NCBI GenBank assembly: GCA_944385365.1
Contig: CALWWW010000003.1
Coordinates: 1 to 64,000 of the forward strand
Origin: an uncultured Oscillospiraceae bacterium
Lineage (GTDB): Bacteria; Bacillota; Clostridia; Oscillospirales; Oscillospiraceae
DNA length: 64,000 bases
Direction of reading: 5' to 3'
In this document: positions 63,380 through 64,000 of the stretch, piece after piece
How positions within the stretch are numbered: position 1 is the stretch's first letter
How the letters are laid out: the number at the start of each line of letters is the position of its first letter
Notes under the pieces: model-generated
What the model was told of the DNA's origin: nothing
Databases searched by the model: none
Seen by the model: the letters and a program-made list of their open reading frames with translations, nothing else
Translations under genes and position numbers: made by a program

Positions 63380-63580
63380 CTCTTCTGTGATCAGAAACAG
63401 ATCGTTGGGGGTACACTCCAACAGCAGACACAGGGTTTCGATGTTTTCATACCGGATGGATTTCGTCTCATTGTTGACCATTCGGCTGAAATTCTGATAG
63501 CTCATGCCCATCTGTTTGTAGAGCCAGTATTTTGTGTGGCCGCGCTGTTCCAACAATGAGAGCACGTTGAGTTTGATCAT
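63377..63580 (-). CDS. small Cro/CI-family HTH regulator
   Basis: 67 aa: MIKLNVLSLLEQRGHTKYWLYKQMGMSYQNFSRMVN, then IETLCLLLECTPNDLFLI, the usual HTH_26/XRE layout of single-domain Firmicute regulators. AGGGGTAGCTT precedes the ATG. A chromosomal or prophage-derived regulator; target unknown. Confidence 0.85.
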   Translation of the reverse strand: MIKLNVLSLLEQRGHTKYWLYKQMGMSYQNFSRMVNNETKSIRYENIETLCLLLECTPNDLFLITEE

Positions 63581-63680
63581 AAGCTACCCCTCCATAGAAT
63601 AGAATGTGTTAATCAGATATTATCGCATTATACATGCATACATATAGACTAATACAATCACTTATAGGAACAGAACAGAC

Positions 63681-63713
63681 AAAAAACGGACGCCGTGCAG
63701 GCGTCCGTTTTTT
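63681..63713. terminator. bidirectional terminator
   Basis: AAAAAACGGACGCC pairs perfectly with GGCGTCCGTTTTTT around GTGCA. Confidence 0.9.
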
Positions 63714-63718
63714 GTAAT

Positions 63719-64000
63719 TCAGTCCAACAGCTGCCGCAGCAGCGCCTCGTCAGCTCCCTCATACACGGTGCCGTCCCACTGGATATTGGGACCACGGCCG
63801 CAGTGCTTGAGGCAGGGGACCGTCCGACAGGCAATGCCGTTGACCGTCTGACCGGAGACAATGCCCCAGTTCCGTTCCAAAAGCTCCAGGAGCTTGGCGC
63901 TGCCCCGGCTGCCGCAGCTTTTCCCGCAGCAGACCACCAGACGGTGACGGATTTGCTCCGTTTTCAGGGATGGATACCGGGCAATAATGGCATTCAAAAA
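63719..64000 (-). CDS. thioredoxin-like [2Fe-2S] ferredoxin (NuoE-like), possibly partial
   Basis: At least 92 aa, from a TTG at 63997 or continuing past the window end. HRLVVCCGKSCGSRGSAKLLELLE, then VPCLKHCGRGPNIQWDG has the CX4C...CX3C spacing of thioredoxin-fold [2Fe-2S] ferredoxins. It may be an electron carrier or a subunit of a hydrogenase or formate dehydrogenase complex. The next gene upstream lies outside the window. Confidence 0.75.
   Translation of the reverse strand, partial: FLNAIIARYPSLKTEQIRHRLVVCCGKSCGSRGSAKLLELLERNWGIVSGQTVNGIACRTVPCLKHCGRGPNIQWDGTVYEGADEALLRQLLD

Overview
The window looks like a chromosome segment of a spore-forming, anaerobic gut Firmicute of the Oscillospiraceae type (Flavonifractor/Oscillibacter-like; this is inference). 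The pointers are a SpoIVB peptidase gene, an LtaS-type polymerase, the LL-diaminopimelate aminotransferase route to lysine, Tn916-type and serine-recombinase mobile elements, GC-rich codon use in most genes, and strong Shine-Dalgarno sites. No rRNA, complete tRNA or CRISPR array was found.

Layout. 1-4,150 is the remnant of an integrative element on the minus strand: three coupled serine-recombinase genes (one decapitated), an ArdA-like gene and an unknown accessory gene, with three oligo-U hairpins between genes. 4,150-4,798 is a structured non-coding junction. 4,799-7,684 is a membrane c-di-GMP phosphodiesterase with two extracellular solute-binding domains. 7,847-15,346 is a LacI-family regulon: hydroxyacid dehydrogenase and glycerate kinase, the LacI regulator, then an operon in which two genes are in-frame chimeras (zinc dehydrogenase/CitE-like lyase and aldehyde dehydrogenase/TRAP DctQ), followed by an intact DctM. 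A 14-bp operator occurs identically twice and in diverged form twice more. 15,544-21,720 holds folA-thyA (minus), a DEAD-box helicase, a DprA-like gene, glmS and a DUF2461 gene. 21,769-26,769 holds comFB, spoIVB, two unknown membrane proteins, a diguanylate cyclase and a nitroreductase. 27,073-28,443 is a lone Tn916-type integrase lacking its normal N-terminus, next to an orphan coding fragment.

28,505-34,025 is an IclR-associated catabolic group: zinc alcohol dehydrogenase, IclR regulator, aspartase and a frameshifted BCCT transporter. 34,116-41,297 carries an EamA exporter, oligoendopeptidase F, a heterodimeric ABC exporter with one degenerate ATP site, and a CmpB-family membrane protein. 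41,365-45,531 is a sulfur/redox module: CoA-disulfide reductase-rhodanese, a divergent LysR regulator, and a C_GCAxxG_C_C-siroheme reductase-ferredoxin fusion. 45,680-52,675 has an LtaS-like gene, tyrA and the potABCD polyamine importer. 52,794-63,331 is mostly core genes (RluA-family synthase, yceD-rpmF, der-plsY-gpsA, CmpB and HD-domain proteins, dapF-dapL, Na/Pi cotransporter-PhoU). The window ends with a small HTH regulator and a [2Fe-2S] thioredoxin-like ferredoxin.

The most unusual features are the two in-frame chimeric genes inside one LacI operon (real deletions or assembly joins), the fused siroheme reductase beside a persulfide-reductase-like gene, and several other broken genes (decapitated recombinase, truncated integrase, frameshifted BCCT).
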